NCBI GenBank assembly: GCA_030581615.1
Contig: JAKTTT010000088.1
Coordinates: 1-64,000 of the forward strand
Length of the DNA: 64,000 bases
DNA from: Alloascoidea africana
Lineage: Eukaryota; Ascomycota; Alloascoideomycetes; Alloascoideales; Alloascoideaceae
Reading direction: 5' to 3'
Both the position numbers and the translations under genes were made by a program. Within the stretch, counting starts at the first letter, position 1. The number at the start of each line of letters is the position of its first letter. Below, piece by piece: positions 31,401 to 43,939 of this stretch. The notes beneath the pieces are model-generated. The model was not told the DNA's origin and searched no databases. It saw only the letters and a program-made list of their open reading frames with translations.

Positions 31401-32639
31401 TTGATGTTCACTGTTCGCTAATGGACATGTCTCATACAAACAAAATCGAGTACTGTAATTTACACACAAACGCGTAATTCAAGTCTAATACGCGAGATGG
31501 TCAACTGAATGCTTTCTCCAAGCAGCTGTTGATGATAGCAATGGGCGGTTTTCCTTTTCAAGTTCCGCCTGGATCTAATCGGATTGGAGAAGCGATTGAT
31601 ATTCACAATGGATCTTACCATCAGCGTTAGTACTCCCCCAGACACCATTATGAAAGTCTTCACACTGAGTCAGTTGGTTGACGGGCATTTAGATAGACCA
31701 TCACTGTTTTAAGTACAAAATGGTATGCTTCTGATGAAAGTACTGGTAGTGCCCTTTTATTCTAATAGGTTGAATAAATCCTGGATGCGTTTTGCCCCAA
31801 AAATATATGTTGTTGTCGTCAGCGTTCATACATTTTTCCAGACTTGAGAGGCTAGTGAAATCACAAAGGGCTCATGAAGCTATAATATTGGTAAAAGCAA
31901 GTCTTGTTTCTCTGAGAATGAGAACATTATCTCAAAGAAGCGTCAGTTGTTACACTTCTTTCCTTGGTCTTTATCGGCACACTCTCCAATGATTTGGGCC
32001 GTTGCTTCTAGCCAATTTGTTTTCTTTTCCAAGCTTCTAAATAAATGGTGTATTATTATACGGAAAGATCTTCCTAACAGCTAGGAAAAGATGTAATTTT
32101 TATTCTTCATTATATTGAAATACTTGAAGTGAATGTGGTTGTTTGTGCCGGGTTTGATAGTAGTGATAAAAAGAGGCGCTCTACTCAATTAATGGTAAGC
32201 AAATCTTTCTGTCTATCCCAGCTACATAAAGTGGAAATATTCAAGCTCAGTATTGCGATACATTCCTTCCGGCGCTTTTTGAAAATGAAAGGTAAAAGCC
32301 AGGCCCAAAAGCTATTGAGCAGGAGAGTGTAGTCTTACCAATTTAAGTAAGAGCAATGCCCATTTATAACATTGATATTGGCTCAAGCATAGGGATACAA
32401 TAGCCAACATCATAATCAGATCGTTTGATTACATGACAAGTACTTCAGCTTTGGGTTAAACTCTCATCTAGGGCAGTAATCTTTAACTTGGATATTAAAT
32501 TGTTCTTTCTTGGTGATTAGTGATTTTGTTTCTAGTTGATTCATCACTTGAACGTTGTCTATTCTCTTTCAAGTTGTAAAACATTTTATCAATTTTTAAT
32601 CTACAATAGCATTGATGCGGTAAGATGTAATCTTTTTTG
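31401..32639. other. Intergenic, 1.2 kb
   Basis: AT-rich region between the SET-domain gene promoter and the LINE remnant. Only short frames without domains; nothing else seen. Confidence 0.5.
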
Positions 32640-34205
32640 CCCGTATACCTATTAGCCTTTTCAAGTCCTAAAGTATGCGAATACCCGTATTCCTCTGACT
32701 CGTGCTACGTTGACTGCTCACCGCCTACCTCAGCCTGTAGAAATCTACACGCTTTGGGATGTTTTCCTTTTTTAGCATTTCTGTTGAGGAATGGAACTCG
32801 GCCACAACGGCAAGCTATGTCCTCAGGGGAGAGGTATCTCTTTACCTGATGATCTATCAAACTCGTACCACTCAACAACTGAGCCAAGGCCTAGAGAAAG
32901 GATTTGGGTTCCTTGAAGTATTTCTGCAATAACAGATCATATTTCTGAGTCGGAATTTTCACGTTGTGGTCCTTTGCCACATATCGTGGGTTTAATGTTG
33001 TGGAATCAAGTTCTTTTCCCCAGAGTTCATTTGCGTATTCTCTACACAATGTCTTCCATGTGTTCTTCAACTGCGCTGGGGTCGGGTCCTTTTCTAAGTT
33101 TAAGCCTTCTTTGGTCAACTGTACCATTCTCGACTTGATCTCGTTGGTGTTGTTGGTACCTTCGGGAATGAGTTTTTGTATAACATGAGAGAGATGTTGG
33201 TCTAACTTAGATTGGTCCTCAACTTCTTGAGAGATAGTGCTTGTTGATGGGTTCCCTGGAGCTTTACTCAGCAGGAAACGGCCTTTTTTGGTAAGATTGG
33301 TTTCAATCAGTTTTATGATAGGAGGGCACCCACTTTCCAGAGTAAGGATTGGGACGTTTGTGGATTTGATGGGACCAAGTGCCAGCCACAAGCATTCATT
33401 TTGCAGGATAGTGATTTTCTTATCGCAGACTATGCGTTTTTTTCTTGCATTGAGTTTCGGACCCATAAAAGAGTCTGGGTAAGATGCAAGCGTTATACAT
33501 TTGGAACACGGCTTTCCCGTTGACTCCTTTACTGATCCCCGATATTTGTTTAACCCTCGCAATCGTGCTCTTCACTCGAGGCATTATCTTGGCTAAGTGA
33601 TGGTTGAAAGTTAGCTTTGGGTCGATCCAGAGCCCTAATAGTTTCACCACCTCGTCTTCTCGTTTGATAGTACCATTCGGGAGGATAAGCTCAATCGATC
33701 TTTCGCTTTTCCGTTTCTTTGTAGAAATTAGTTGAAATTTACGACCGTAATCGAAACTCGTGCCGTTCTTCCTGGCCACTTTTCACAAACATCCTGCATT
33801 TTCCTTTCTCTGAAGTGGACAGGTCCTGTTGTACACAGGGTGATATCATCGACAAAACCAGTGATTTGGAGGCCTATGTTGGTAATCTTTTCATAAAAGT
33901 CCCAGCTGCAAATTAAAAACAACAGAGGAGATATCGGTGATCCTTGCGGTATCCCACAATTGATATTGTGTGACACGTCGCACATCTGGTTGTTGATTTT
34001 AAAATTCGCTTTTCGATGGTGAAAGAAGCTCGCACACCAATTGACTATGTGTAGGTCGATTCTTAGTTTTGAGAAGTTTTGTGCAAAACTTTTGCAGCAA
34101 TTTGTCGGATTTTGTTTCTTTCAAACTGCTCCATCAGCTGACTTCTCGTTTTCAGCCCTTCAGGGGTTAGTCTTTACCTTTCTAGCGAACCCATTTTGAG
34201 TAGTG
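32640..34205 (-). mobile_element. LINE (non-LTR retrotransposon) remnant, Tad-like
   Basis: Read on the minus strand from ~34205 to ~32640. A reverse-transcriptase region (~34080-33840) shows IVNWCASFFHHRKA, the motif GIPQGSPISPLLFLI and the catalytic box GFVDDITL. Downstream come a thumb-like KLLGLWIDPKLTFNHHL and YNACILPRLFYGSETQ (~33680-33450), a linker region, and a Cys-rich C-terminal patch with IACRCG (~32820). The parts lie in at least three frames with stops, so it is defective. The 5' half (endonuclease, first RT motifs such as the D-x-x-x-A-F-D box) is missing: a 5' truncation typical of LINEs. The PQGSP/FVDD pattern and Cys-rich tail resemble fungal Tad-clade elements more than the L1-like elements of Candida and Yarrowia; this subclass call is inferred. 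Confidence 0.85.
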
Positions 34206-37200
34206 GATTATTTTTAAAGCCGGTAGATTTCATCTTACAGCCATAATTGAACACTACTGTTTGTTATACTCTTCAGTTTGTTTTATGCTCGCGCTTCGTC
34301 TACCTGTTCTGAATTTAACAACTCAATCCATAGGACTGAAAACTTGTTAAAAGTTTAGTTTTTATAATAATGCTATTAATACTTAGACCATTGGATCTGT
34401 TATCTACCCTTGACGACTAGATGTTTAACCGCAAAAACTAATCCTGACCACAAAGAACTGAGTCACAGGGTATTTAGCCTATGCCATCCATCACCCATCA
34501 TTAAATTGATCCACAGTTGGATAAGATGGACAGGCTAGGTTTTGAGTTCTTCGTTTAGACCGCATTGAATCTAGAAGTGCAGAATAGATTTTGAAATCAA
34601 AGTACAGTATCTGGTCAATCCTCAGATGTGTTCAGAAGCAAAAAACGCAGACTGAGAATCTTTGAATCTTTAAAAAATAATAAGTGTACTTTAACCAATC
34701 TCAAATATTGATTAATTGATGAAGTTTCATGTCACCGAGATTTTAAACTGTTTAAAGAGTAGAACTATAACTGTTCAACCCGAGAGGAGATAAATGAATC
34801 CCTAAAGTTATTTTGGGTCCAAGTATTCTGGAAACTCAATAAACACAACTGTTTACCGATAAAACAGTTGTTCCAATTTATTTAAACAAAGTTGGTTCCT
34901 TAACACATTAGAACTCCCCAGGTTGTAACATAAAATATTGCGATGGGTGAGAAAGCATAATCAATCCTTGAAGTAGCATATCACAAAATTAAATGCACTT
35001 CCAACCTGAGTTTTTAATCTTATTGGAGAGGTTAGGGGCATGGTATAGATTCTTCCAAATCACCATCAAGACAAACGCTAAAATTCCAATCTTCGAAAAA
35101 AACCTATAGAATATCGGTACATCTTTCACTGAATGGAAACACTTTACAGAATGCATCTTTTTGCAAGTTACGTTACTTTAGTTCAGAAGTTAGTAGGTTG
35201 GGTATTCGTTTAAAGCACTAAGCTTGGGTTCGTTACCTTTGGACTAATGGTTACCTCTAGGCCAAGATTGAGAGAAGAAGGTAATCATTTTAACTAGCAC
35301 TGATCTTTTCATTGAAGTTGTTCGCTTTAATCATTTTTGAGAACGTGAGAATAACTCCGGTAGATACGGGCATGACTTTCAATGACAAACATTCTCTTCT
35401 TTTCCTTATATAAGCCGAATGAGTGCATTTTCTCTTTTGATTATGCCTTCCAGGTTACGATTTAATTAGTTTAGCATAAATAGTAACTGCTTATCCCTAA
35501 ATTCCTCAAAAACTAGCAAATTCACCTGCTCAATGTTCTTTGCATATATGCTTCCTCTTTTATAATGTTAAATTTTCTGGATTGTGGTTTTAGATCACGA
35601 AAACTGTTTAGTTGAAACCCCCTAACGTTTTGCCAAGCTTCCAGAAACAAGGCGCTTAAAGGGTTGACCAAGTTTTAGAACTCCGATCCGCTTATGATTT
35701 TCCCCATAATGGGGATACTACCATGAACAGTACATGGACAACTCTAACAGGCAAAGAGCTTGGATAGGTGATATTATTACTACAAATATGAAAATGTTCA
35801 ACCTAGTGAGAAATACTTCACTGGACACTGTCAGGATAACAACACAAATTGCATCAAAAAGAAACAGGGAGTGCCATCAGAGGCAACTTTTAAATGTAGC
35901 GGTGAAAGATTTATATTCGTCTAAAGAGTGCCATACTTTTAAAAAACGTTTCGAACCTTTTGATCCACGTGCTATAAAATGATATTTGTGTGAAGATATA
36001 TGACCACAAACGCAAAAAAGTTTGTTTACCAACACTCAACTGCGGTTCTCAAGATTACTAGAGTGTATTTGATATGAAACATTATCTATTAGATATTGCG
36101 TAGAACAGTTGATATTTTTCGGTGTTTTTGAATGTATCAAACTTGTCTGGGCTGTACATCCGTATTGTACCGAATCCATCACGTCATGCATCAGAAACTC
36201 GAGGTTAAGCTATCGAAAAATACTTGTGTAACCCTTTTGAAAATGGTGCTTGACAGCGAGCAGCCTTTGATTAGAGCTCACAGGCTCTTAAAACTAGAAA
36301 CTGAATGCCATTCATATCGGAAAACTAGAATTATGTAGGCCCTTTGACTTTGACAAAGAAAGCACTCCATAAACTTCTTCAAAGTAAAGCATGCCAATTT
36401 TTACCTAATCAAGACAAAATTTGGGATATTCAGATCACAAAAGAGGGCGTTGCAGAGTAGACTGTGTTAATTTCCTCAAAATCAGCAATTCCTCATACAT
36501 TGGCCAATTCCATATTGTGGCAGGCTTATGGCTCTCGGTGTGTCACTCTACTTGGTTTCTATCCAATTTACTTGTAGCAATCGTAAATTCGGATAGAGTG
36601 TCGGACATACAGGCTCCGTAAATGGTCACGTCACACGCAGAAAACTGATATTTACTGACTCTACCAACCGGTAGAGTTACTATCGAAGTATTTGATACTG
36701 CTACAGTGGCATTCCAAGGTTTTTGGGCCAATTTTCAAGTTCCATGAAAGTTATGGAAACGGTTCACGTCACATGTCCAAGATCTGCACGTCCTGTAAGC
36801 GAAAGTCATGCTGCAGAGGGGTTAAACTCAAAGTTAATGTATCTGTCAATTAAAAGATAAAATTCAGGTCTGAACCAATCGGCTGGAAGCAATGCTCAAT
36901 GTCATCCGATAGGAGTGCTGATTATAGAATTACGACATGCATTACCATCCGGCACTGCGTGTGTTTTCTCTGATCTCTAACAGTCGGCACAAGATGTCTT
37001 ACCTGCCAGATGAGTATCAAATGTCGGAATATCTATTCCTCGATGTAGAACAATACGGTACAGATGTTCTTTGTTTTCTTTCCTTTTTATGCTATTTTTT
37101 GCTTTATACTTTATGTGTTTCTATTATTGCGGGTGACAGCGTTTCACAATTTTACGGAACGATGATTAGCTGACTGCACATTTGAGTAATGATTCTGTAG

Positions 37201-39903
37201 GCGCTCTTACGACACTTCTGCTGCCTTTGGATATTCATTCTATTATACAGTTTCGTATATTTATATTCAAAAAATGGGTTGGAGCTAGGGGATTTCGTTG
37301 GTTTAAACGTATCAGAGCGTATAGCCATGCTATGTTGGTTGAGCTATTCACCATCAATAACTGAAAACACTTTGTGTAGCTTTTAATCAAATAAAGCTCT
37401 TTGGTGCAATCTATCTATCAATCAATAACAACAGAGTGGCTATTATTCTTCAGGTACAATATTGTAAACCATAAGCTGGTAAAAGAACAGTTGTTGCGCT
37501 TGCTATTCATAGATTACCATGATCAACGTTATCGTTGGAATAATTCAAGTTAAAGAGCTTTTGGTTTTTAAATCCAAATCAAGAACTCATTTAGCCGGGA
37601 TTTTTGTCAGCGAAAAAGACAGTGAATAATGATAAGCTTCAGCTATAAACCATTTGAATACCTCCTAATAGCCTCAAGGCTCTTCATATTTATGTTGTTT
37701 ACCATTATTTCTATGCTTAGATTCTACTAAATAGGAAACGGCAAAAACTAGCAGATAAAACCAAATGCAAATATAGATACCAGATGAGTTTATTTTGTTG
37801 TTTCCTTGGTTGTACCAGCGAGTTTGCAAAAAAAGAACAGGCTTTTATCACCAACCCAGCCATTTAACTACAAGTTTTGCAACAGTCGACTTAGTTTGGC
37901 TTTCGAAAAGACTTCATGCTTTTACAGCACAGAACCCGAACATTGCAATTTTGACTATAGTCCTGAAAGATGTGGAGTAAATCATTGTAGCCCGGGAGCG
38001 GCTTGTTTGAATTCGTGACTGAAGATGTATAGCCTAATGGTCTAGCTTACTTTATGTATGCAAGGCCCATTGACTCTCAACCCTGAACTTTTGCAATCTC
38101 AAAAATAAGAAAATAACATATCTGAAGCAGAACTTGCAACCAAGCATCGATTATCATGGAATCAACTGATTTTCGGGGATTGGTAGCAATTCAGCAATAT
38201 AAAATGATGACGCCTGTTCTCTAAGGGTCCCTTCTCGAACATACTCGCAATCGGAATAGTAGCATGTTGGCGGTGTCTTAATCACAATGATAGTGGAGAA
38301 GCCAATATAAGCTAGTGGCGCTGAGCGCTTTTAATTCACTGATTAGTTTGACCAAAAATAAACTAGTTCACACACTTTAGGAAGCTAAGCATACCTTTCA
38401 AACAAAATCTCACGAGAATTTAAATATACTCGGTGTTTTATTTGAACGGTTCAACTCTGTTCATCTGCCGATTAAAAGTCTGTTATCAGAAAAACCAGAA
38501 ACTTGTTGAATAGTTTGGTATTCAATAGAGTCTTTCTTTCCACACAGAAAAGCAAATGATTTAAATGATTCTTTCAAAGCTTAAGAATTTGTGCAACAAT
38601 GAAATTCTTTTCGCAGACGCTAGTCCAAAGATGTGCCTTGACCTTAGATCTGATTAATCATAGATCTCATTTTAGACAGGGAAATGCCGAATACATACCT
38701 GCTAAATCAAATGAAGATGTCTCTCTATGAAGAACCTGTTTTTCTCCTTTTCACTTTTGCGTTGTGAATATTCAAACCTTTCACCATTTGCTTTCTTTTT
38801 TTTGGTGTATTGAAATTGCTCAAAGATTTTAAAGAGTATCCAGTCTTCGGATAAACTAGTTCATAGATTAAAAAGTACAGATGCTCTCATACCAAAAAAT
38901 TGTGGCCCCTTTTCAAACGAGCAACCAGTTAATGACCAATGTCGAATTTTCACCAATGGAGAACATAAAATAGGATGTTGAAAATTAAAGTAAATCACTC
39001 GCCCGATATGTCTGGTGGAAAGACCGACCATTTTTAAGGTTCTGCCTAATGCACCTTTGGCTCGGAAAACTATCAGATTCTCCTCGCTAATCAAGCTGTC
39101 TGTCAATCTATGTCTCCATACATGGCAAGCAGTCTGTGCGACAGTGCAAAACCGAGCGTGACAAAAAATGATACTCCCCCAAGGCGCCCCACTTACCAGA
39201 AAACCCTTTCGGAATTATCCTCATCAGTACCAACTGTTCTGAGATATTGAATGTAAGGGCACGACATGCATATTTAAGGTTGTCCTTTCCGAAATAGGCA
39301 ACTTGTTTGTTGGTGGAGCAGTGAAGTTTAACAAAGTATCCTACATAATGCTCTGATTTCATCTAAAAGGAGCAAACACTGCATTCTTTTTATCCCATAG
39401 AGTAAGAAGAGCGGAATATATCCCTGTGCCTTTTTGACGTTTGTAAATCAGAGAGATAGAAAGATCTCAACATGCGGTATTGCTTTCTTTCGTGGTATCC
39501 TTTTCATTTGGTAACAAAAGTAAGATACAATACACTACCAGACATCTGGAAAAACAAACACAGGGCAAATGCTTGCTGAGAGAGGGGTGGAGAAATAAAG
39601 CATTTAACTTTGAAATGTAAAATCTGATGCAACTCAAACTAGAAAATAAAGAGTGCTACTTGTTGCAATAAACTTTTTGAGATTCGGCTTGCATAGGCTT
39701 TTCCTCTCTTGTCGCAAAAGCTCATCTTGTATTTGTGGTATTTAAACCATTTGTGCCTCCTCAACATTTACAACACATAAAAGCCTGACTGGAACGTGTG
39801 TGCTGTTTTAAATTTCCTTAGATACCATAATAAACGCAACACGATAAACTACAATTTAAAAAGGACAATCGAATTCAAAGTAAACGAAAAGGAATAGACT
39901 AAA
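34206..39903. other. AT-rich gene desert, 5.7 kb
   Basis: No supported gene. Short frames (for example plus 35734-35982, minus 39108-39362) have no recognisable domain. Local features: a hairpin with 10-bp arms ACAACTGTTT/AAACAGTTGT at 34845-34871, and 8-bp arms ACTCTACC/GGTAGAGT at 36658-36677. The right end holds the promoter of the Con7-like gene, with a long A-rich leader just before 39904. No tRNA, LTR or tandem array was seen. Candidate roles are discussed in the findings. Confidence 0.5.
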
Positions 39904-40920
39904 ATGGATACTTCGAGTAGTATCTATGGCTCAGGGCCCAATCAGTATTCAAATCACCATAATGGAAACAGCAGCGTCTACACAACTAAACCAAAGAAAC
40001 GTCCGAGGAGAAAATACAGTGAAATAGAGAGGATCTATATCTGTGGCTATAAAGGATGCAAAAAGGGCTATGGAACCTTGAACCATTTAAATGCACACGT
40101 CCTCACACAGAACCATGGTGGCCGAAGGAGGCCAGGAGAGTTTAAAGAGATGCGCAAGCTTTGGAAAGAACAGAAAAAGAGAGAAAAAGAGGGAAGTACG
40201 AGGAATAAGGACTTTGAGAATCGAACTTCATTTTATGGGACGTCTGTAGTTCAATATGGAGACTATCACGGAACAACCCTGCCAGTTGCACAAGCTCTAT
40301 CTCTGCAATCATCTCACCAGCGGCAGACATCTGGAAGGCTCAATTACTCTACTCTAAGTGATCAACAATCCTCACAGGGCATATACCAGAACCTCTCTGA
40401 TTCGTCCTCACTTCAGCAACCAAGCTCTGTAAAGTCTCTTTACTTGAACCCAACATCTCCAATAGGGATCAGCGCTTATGGTTCTTCTGCTGCAGTAACC
40501 ACAGCCTCTTCAAATCCCGGTTCATCTGGGTTAGGCGATGGCTTGGGCACGATATCGGAGCCAGCCCGTTCCACAGCCGCGGAATCAAGTCCCAGTTCTC
40601 ATCCCAGAAGCTATGCCACGGGCTATACTTCAACCTATGGCAATGCCAGCAGTTATCAGCAGTCTTCATCTCCAGGTCAAACTTCCTCACAATCCACAGG
40701 CCAGGCGCAAACACCAGGTCAGCTCCAGTACTACCCTTACGCTAACTGCATATCACCATCTTCTAAAGTTTACTTGGGTAACCTGTCCAATAATCAGTAT
40801 CATGATTCAGAGGGATCAGATGGGTTTCAGAAACTAGGTTATTCTTCCACCGGAACATCCAATTCCACTTCCTTTCTTGGCGTGGGATATTTGAATTATC
40901 AATACCCAGTTCAACATTAG
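39904..40920 (+). CDS. C2H2 zinc-finger transcription factor, Con7-like
   Basis: A 338-residue protein with a single zinc finger: C47-x4-C52-x12-H65-x5-H71 in YICGYKGCKKGYGTLNHL... The finger is preceded by the basic RPRRKYSEIER and followed by GGRRRPGEFKEMRKLWKEQ. This whole block is the hallmark of the Con7 family of filamentous fungi (morphogenesis, conidiation) and its yeast relatives. The remaining ~230 residues are low-complexity Ser/Gln/Tyr-rich, likely an activation or prion-like region. Nuclear DNA binding is known for the family; target genes here are unknown. The gene has a long AT-rich upstream region, which suggests complex regulation. Confidence 0.85.
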   Translation: MDTSSSIYGSGPNQYSNHHNGNSSVYTTKPKKRPRRKYSEIERIYICGYKGCKKGYGTLNHLNAHVLTQNHGGRRRPGEFKEMRKLWKEQKKREKEGSTRNKDFENRTSFYGTSVVQYGDYHGTTLPVAQALSLQSSHQRQTSGRLNYSTLSDQQSSQGIYQNLSDSSSLQQPSSVKSLYLNPTSPIGISAYGSSAAVTTASSNPGSSGLGDGLGTISEPARSTAAESSPSSHPRSYATGYTSTYGNASSYQQSSSPGQTSSQSTGQAQTPGQLQYYPYANCISPSSKVYLGNLSNNQYHDSEGSDGFQKLGYSSTGTSNSTSFLGVGYLNYQYPVQH

Positions 40921-41748
40921 ACGGCGCCTGTTTGCCTTTGCTTTTCATTCTTGTTTTGCTTTCGTTTGCTTTTATTGTACCAATATAGTTAGTTCAGTTT
41001 GTTTTGTTTCTTGGTTGGGACAAATAGTATATACATGTATACAAGATGACATTGAAGAATATGATCTTTTTTTTAATGAGGATAATCTTTTTATGTTCAA
41101 GTTCAAGTCATTCTTTTAAGCATGCACTTTCATTTTCTTTCTACTATAACTTGTGGCACTTTTACAATCGGGGATGATTGGCCGCTAAAACTTAATGAGT
41201 GCAATAAATTGGTCTTACAGATTGAATTGCATTGAAGTTGTATCAAGTGGTTGATACTCAATATTTGGGAGGGCGCTAATAAACACATAACATATGCTTC
41301 TCGTACCAAGAGAGCTGGATCACAAAGCATACACTTACACAGGAGATAAAAAGAGTAGCTATGAGCCTCAACAGTACTTTTACTTCCTTTTTTAGTATTG
41401 GGAACTCAGACCAAATAGATTCATTAAAATTCACGTGATCACCATAACACCTCCCAAAAAACAACTTCAGGAAAAAAATTGAAAACTTAGTTCCACAACT
41501 TTTCTCCCTTGACTTCTTCAGCTTCAATTTCCTAAAAACCGGCTTGGAAGCTTCAGCGTTTTTATTCATCCTACAGACATTTATATACTCTTATTTTCAG
41601 AAAGCTTGATCGCTTAGCAAGTTTCAACTCTATTTGCTGGTACTCTTTCAGAAGCAAAAAAAATTTTCAACAACATCTGCCCTGTCATTGTTGATCTTGA
41701 TCTCCATTTTCTTTTCTCAAAATAACTCAGAACTCAAAATCAATTAAA
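40921..41748. promoter_or_regulatory. Con7-like 3' end and PAB1 promoter/leader
   Basis: 828 bp. TATATACATGTATA-type sequence at 41028-41043 fits a yeast 3'-end efficiency element for the left gene. A perfect TCACGTGA (41431-41438) lies about 310 bp before the PAB1 start and fits Cbf1-type bHLH binding. Near the start the leader has an A8 run (41655-41664 area) and ends CAATTAAAATG. In Saccharomyces an A-rich PAB1 leader takes part in autoregulation; the tract here is short. Confidence 0.5.
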
Positions 41749-43647
41749 ATGTCGTCTGACGCTGCAACAGCCGCTGCTGAACAGGCTCTTGAAAAACTAT
41801 CCATCAATGACCCAAAATCTGAGGATACTGATACTACTGCTAATGAAACTGAAGAGACCACAGCTCCTACTTCTAGCTCATCAGGCAATAGGTCGTTCTC
41901 GGAGGTTAACGCTTCTTTATATGTGGGGGAACTTCACCCTGAGGTCAATGAAGCAACTTTGTACGAGCTATTCTCATCAATTGGCCCAGTAGCCTCCATT
42001 CGTGTATGTCGTGATGCCATTACCAAAAGGTCTTTGGGATATGGCTATGTAAACCTTCACTCAGCAGCCGATAGTGAGCGTGCCATTGAGGAGCTGAACT
42101 ACACTTTACTGAAAGGTGTTCCTTGCCGAATTATGTGGTCTCAAAGGGATCCTTCGAAAAGAAGAAGTGGAGCTGGTAACATTTTCATAAAGAACTTGGA
42201 TCCTGTTATTGATAACAAGGCACTTCATGATACTTTCTCAGCGTTTGGAAAGATTCTCTCTTGCAAAGTTGCTACAGACAAATACGGAGCATCCAAGGGC
42301 TTTGGGTTTGTCCACTATGAAACTGCCGAGGCAGCAGAATCTGCGATTCAGAATGTAAACGGTATGCTTTTGAATAACCTCGAGGTGTACGTGGGTCCAC
42401 ACATTTCGCGTAAAGAAAGACTATCCAAGGCAGAGGAGCTTAAAGCCAATTTCACCAATGTTTATGTTAAGAACCTTGGCGACGATGTAACCAAGGAAGA
42501 ACTTAAAGAATTGTTTGAAAAACATGGAAACACTACTTCAGTGGCCATCAGCCTGGATAACGATGGAAAGTCTCGTGGCTTTGGATTTGTCAATTATGAA
42601 GACCACGAGAGTGCTGTTAAGGCTGTTGAATCCCTTAATGAATATGAATACAAGGGACATAATTTGTACGTTGGCCGCGCTCAAAAGAAGTATGAAAGAA
42701 TTGAAGAACTCAAGAGAAAGCACGAGGCAGCTCGACAGGAGAAATACAATAAATATCAGGGAGTGAACCTGTTCATCAAGAACCTGAGCGACCAAATAGA
42801 CGATGAAAAGTTGCGACAAGAGTTTTCTCCCTTTGGAACTATTACATCAGCCAAGGTTATGACCGATGACAATGGCAAGTCTAGAGGGTTTGGATTTGTA
42901 TGCTACTCTTCACCAGAAGAAGCAACAAAAGCTATTACCGAAATGAACCAGCGGCAATTATCTGGTCAACATCTCTATGTTGCGCTTGCCCAAAAGAAAG
43001 AGACTCGTCGCGGGCACTTGGACCACAAATTACAATCCAGAAATCAAATGAGATATCAGCATGGCCCTCATGGGGGAATGCCCTATATGCAGCCAATGTA
43101 TTTTGGCCAGCATCAGTCTGGATACCTACCTCCAAGAGCGGGCATTCCTTTTGGGGCACAGAACCAACCAATGATACCAGGGCGTGGACCTATTCCACCA
43201 CAGGGCCAGTGGGATAGAGCTGGGCCTGGTGGACAGCAAGTTCCAGTGTATGGTATACCAGCCAACGCCCCCTTTAACGAGTTTCCTGCTCCAGGTGGTG
43301 CTCGCCCAGATCAAAGGCCTTTAGGAGCATCGCCAGAAACCGCGCCAATGCCACCACCTTCTCAGAGTATTGGTGATGTTCTCAGCTCAGCGCCAGCTGA
43401 CCAACACAAGAGAATACTGGGAGAAATTCTATATCCTAAGGTATTGAGCAATGAGAAAGTTCAGAACCCAGATATTGCCGGTAAGCTGACGGGCATGATA
43501 CTTGATTTGGATAACAATGAGGTGATTGCCCTGATTGAGGATGAAGATCTATTTCAAGCTAGATTCCAAGAGGCCTACGCAGCATACGAAGATTTTGTTA
43601 AAAACCAGAAAGATGAAGATGAGGAAAAGGCTCAGGAAGCGGCTTGA
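41749..43647 (+). CDS. PAB1: Poly(A)-binding protein, cytoplasmic and nuclear
   Basis: A 632-residue mRNA poly(A)-tail-binding protein acting in translation and mRNA turnover. Four RRMs are visible at ~55-134, 143-221, 236-314 and 339-417, each with RNP2 (SLYVGEL, NIFIKNL, NVYVKNL, NLFIKNL) and RNP1 (GYGYVNL, GFGFVHY, GFGFVNY, GFGFVCY) motifs. A Pro/Met/Gly/Gln-rich linker follows, then the MLLE/PABC domain at ~545-615 ([12 protein letters not shown]...[21 protein letters not shown]). An acidic N-terminal extension and an [10 protein letters not shown] tail match yeast Pab1. Length agrees with the family (577-660). Intronless. No unusual feature in the RRMs. Confidence 0.98.
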   Translation: MSSDAATAAAEQALEKLSINDPKSEDTDTTANETEETTAPTSSSSGNRSFSEVNASLYVGELHPEVNEATLYELFSSIGPVASIRVCRDAITKRSLGYGYVNLHSAADSERAIEELNYTLLKGVPCRIMWSQRDPSKRRSGAGNIFIKNLDPVIDNKALHDTFSAFGKILSCKVATDKYGASKGFGFVHYETAEAAESAIQNVNGMLLNNLEVYVGPHISRKERLSKAEELKANFTNVYVKNLGDDVTKEELKELFEKHGNTTSVAISLDNDGKSRGFGFVNYEDHESAVKAVESLNEYEYKGHNLYVGRAQKKYERIEELKRKHEAARQEKYNKYQGVNLFIKNLSDQIDDEKLRQEFSPFGTITSAKVMTDDNGKSRGFGFVCYSSPEEATKAITEMNQRQLSGQHLYVALAQKKETRRGHLDHKLQSRNQMRYQHGPHGGMPYMQPMYFGQHQSGYLPPRAGIPFGAQNQPMIPGRGPIPPQGQWDRAGPGGQQVPVYGIPANAPFNEFPAPGGARPDQRPLGASPETAPMPPPSQSIGDVLSSAPADQHKRILGEILYPKVLSNEKVQNPDIAGKLTGMILDLDNNEVIALIEDEDLFQARFQEAYAAYEDFVKNQKDEDEEKAQEAA

Positions 43648-43939
43648 TTTATACCAGCACATTTTTTTTTTCTTTCTTTTATCTCTTCGATTGCTATACT
43701 GTTGCTTGATTTTCACTGAGAAACAATCATTTCAGTTTTATGCAAATCTCTAGCATGACTCAATGAAACAGATTTTATTGCTCTTTGACTGCCATCGTTC
43801 TCTTAACTACACAATCTATTCTTTTTGACCTTTTTGCTGTTTGATGTATCATAGTTCTTCGTGGGGTTATCCTTACCCTGATATAGTTCCTTAGTAATAG
43901 TGATATAAAAGCCATGACGGATATTTTCAACATCCCTCT

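Noticed and set aside
35734-35982. 82-codon plus-strand frame in the gene desert
   Set aside because: Basic, unrecognised product in AT-rich DNA, with no homologous motif or neighbouring exon.
38026-38095. A-box-like TAGCCTAATGG suggesting a tRNA
   Set aside because: No B-box (GTTCRANNC) or pairing T-arm and acceptor stems follow at the right distance.
39108-39362. 84-codon minus-strand frame with an internal GTAAGT
   Set aside because: No branch site or acceptor links it to a second exon and no family is recognised.
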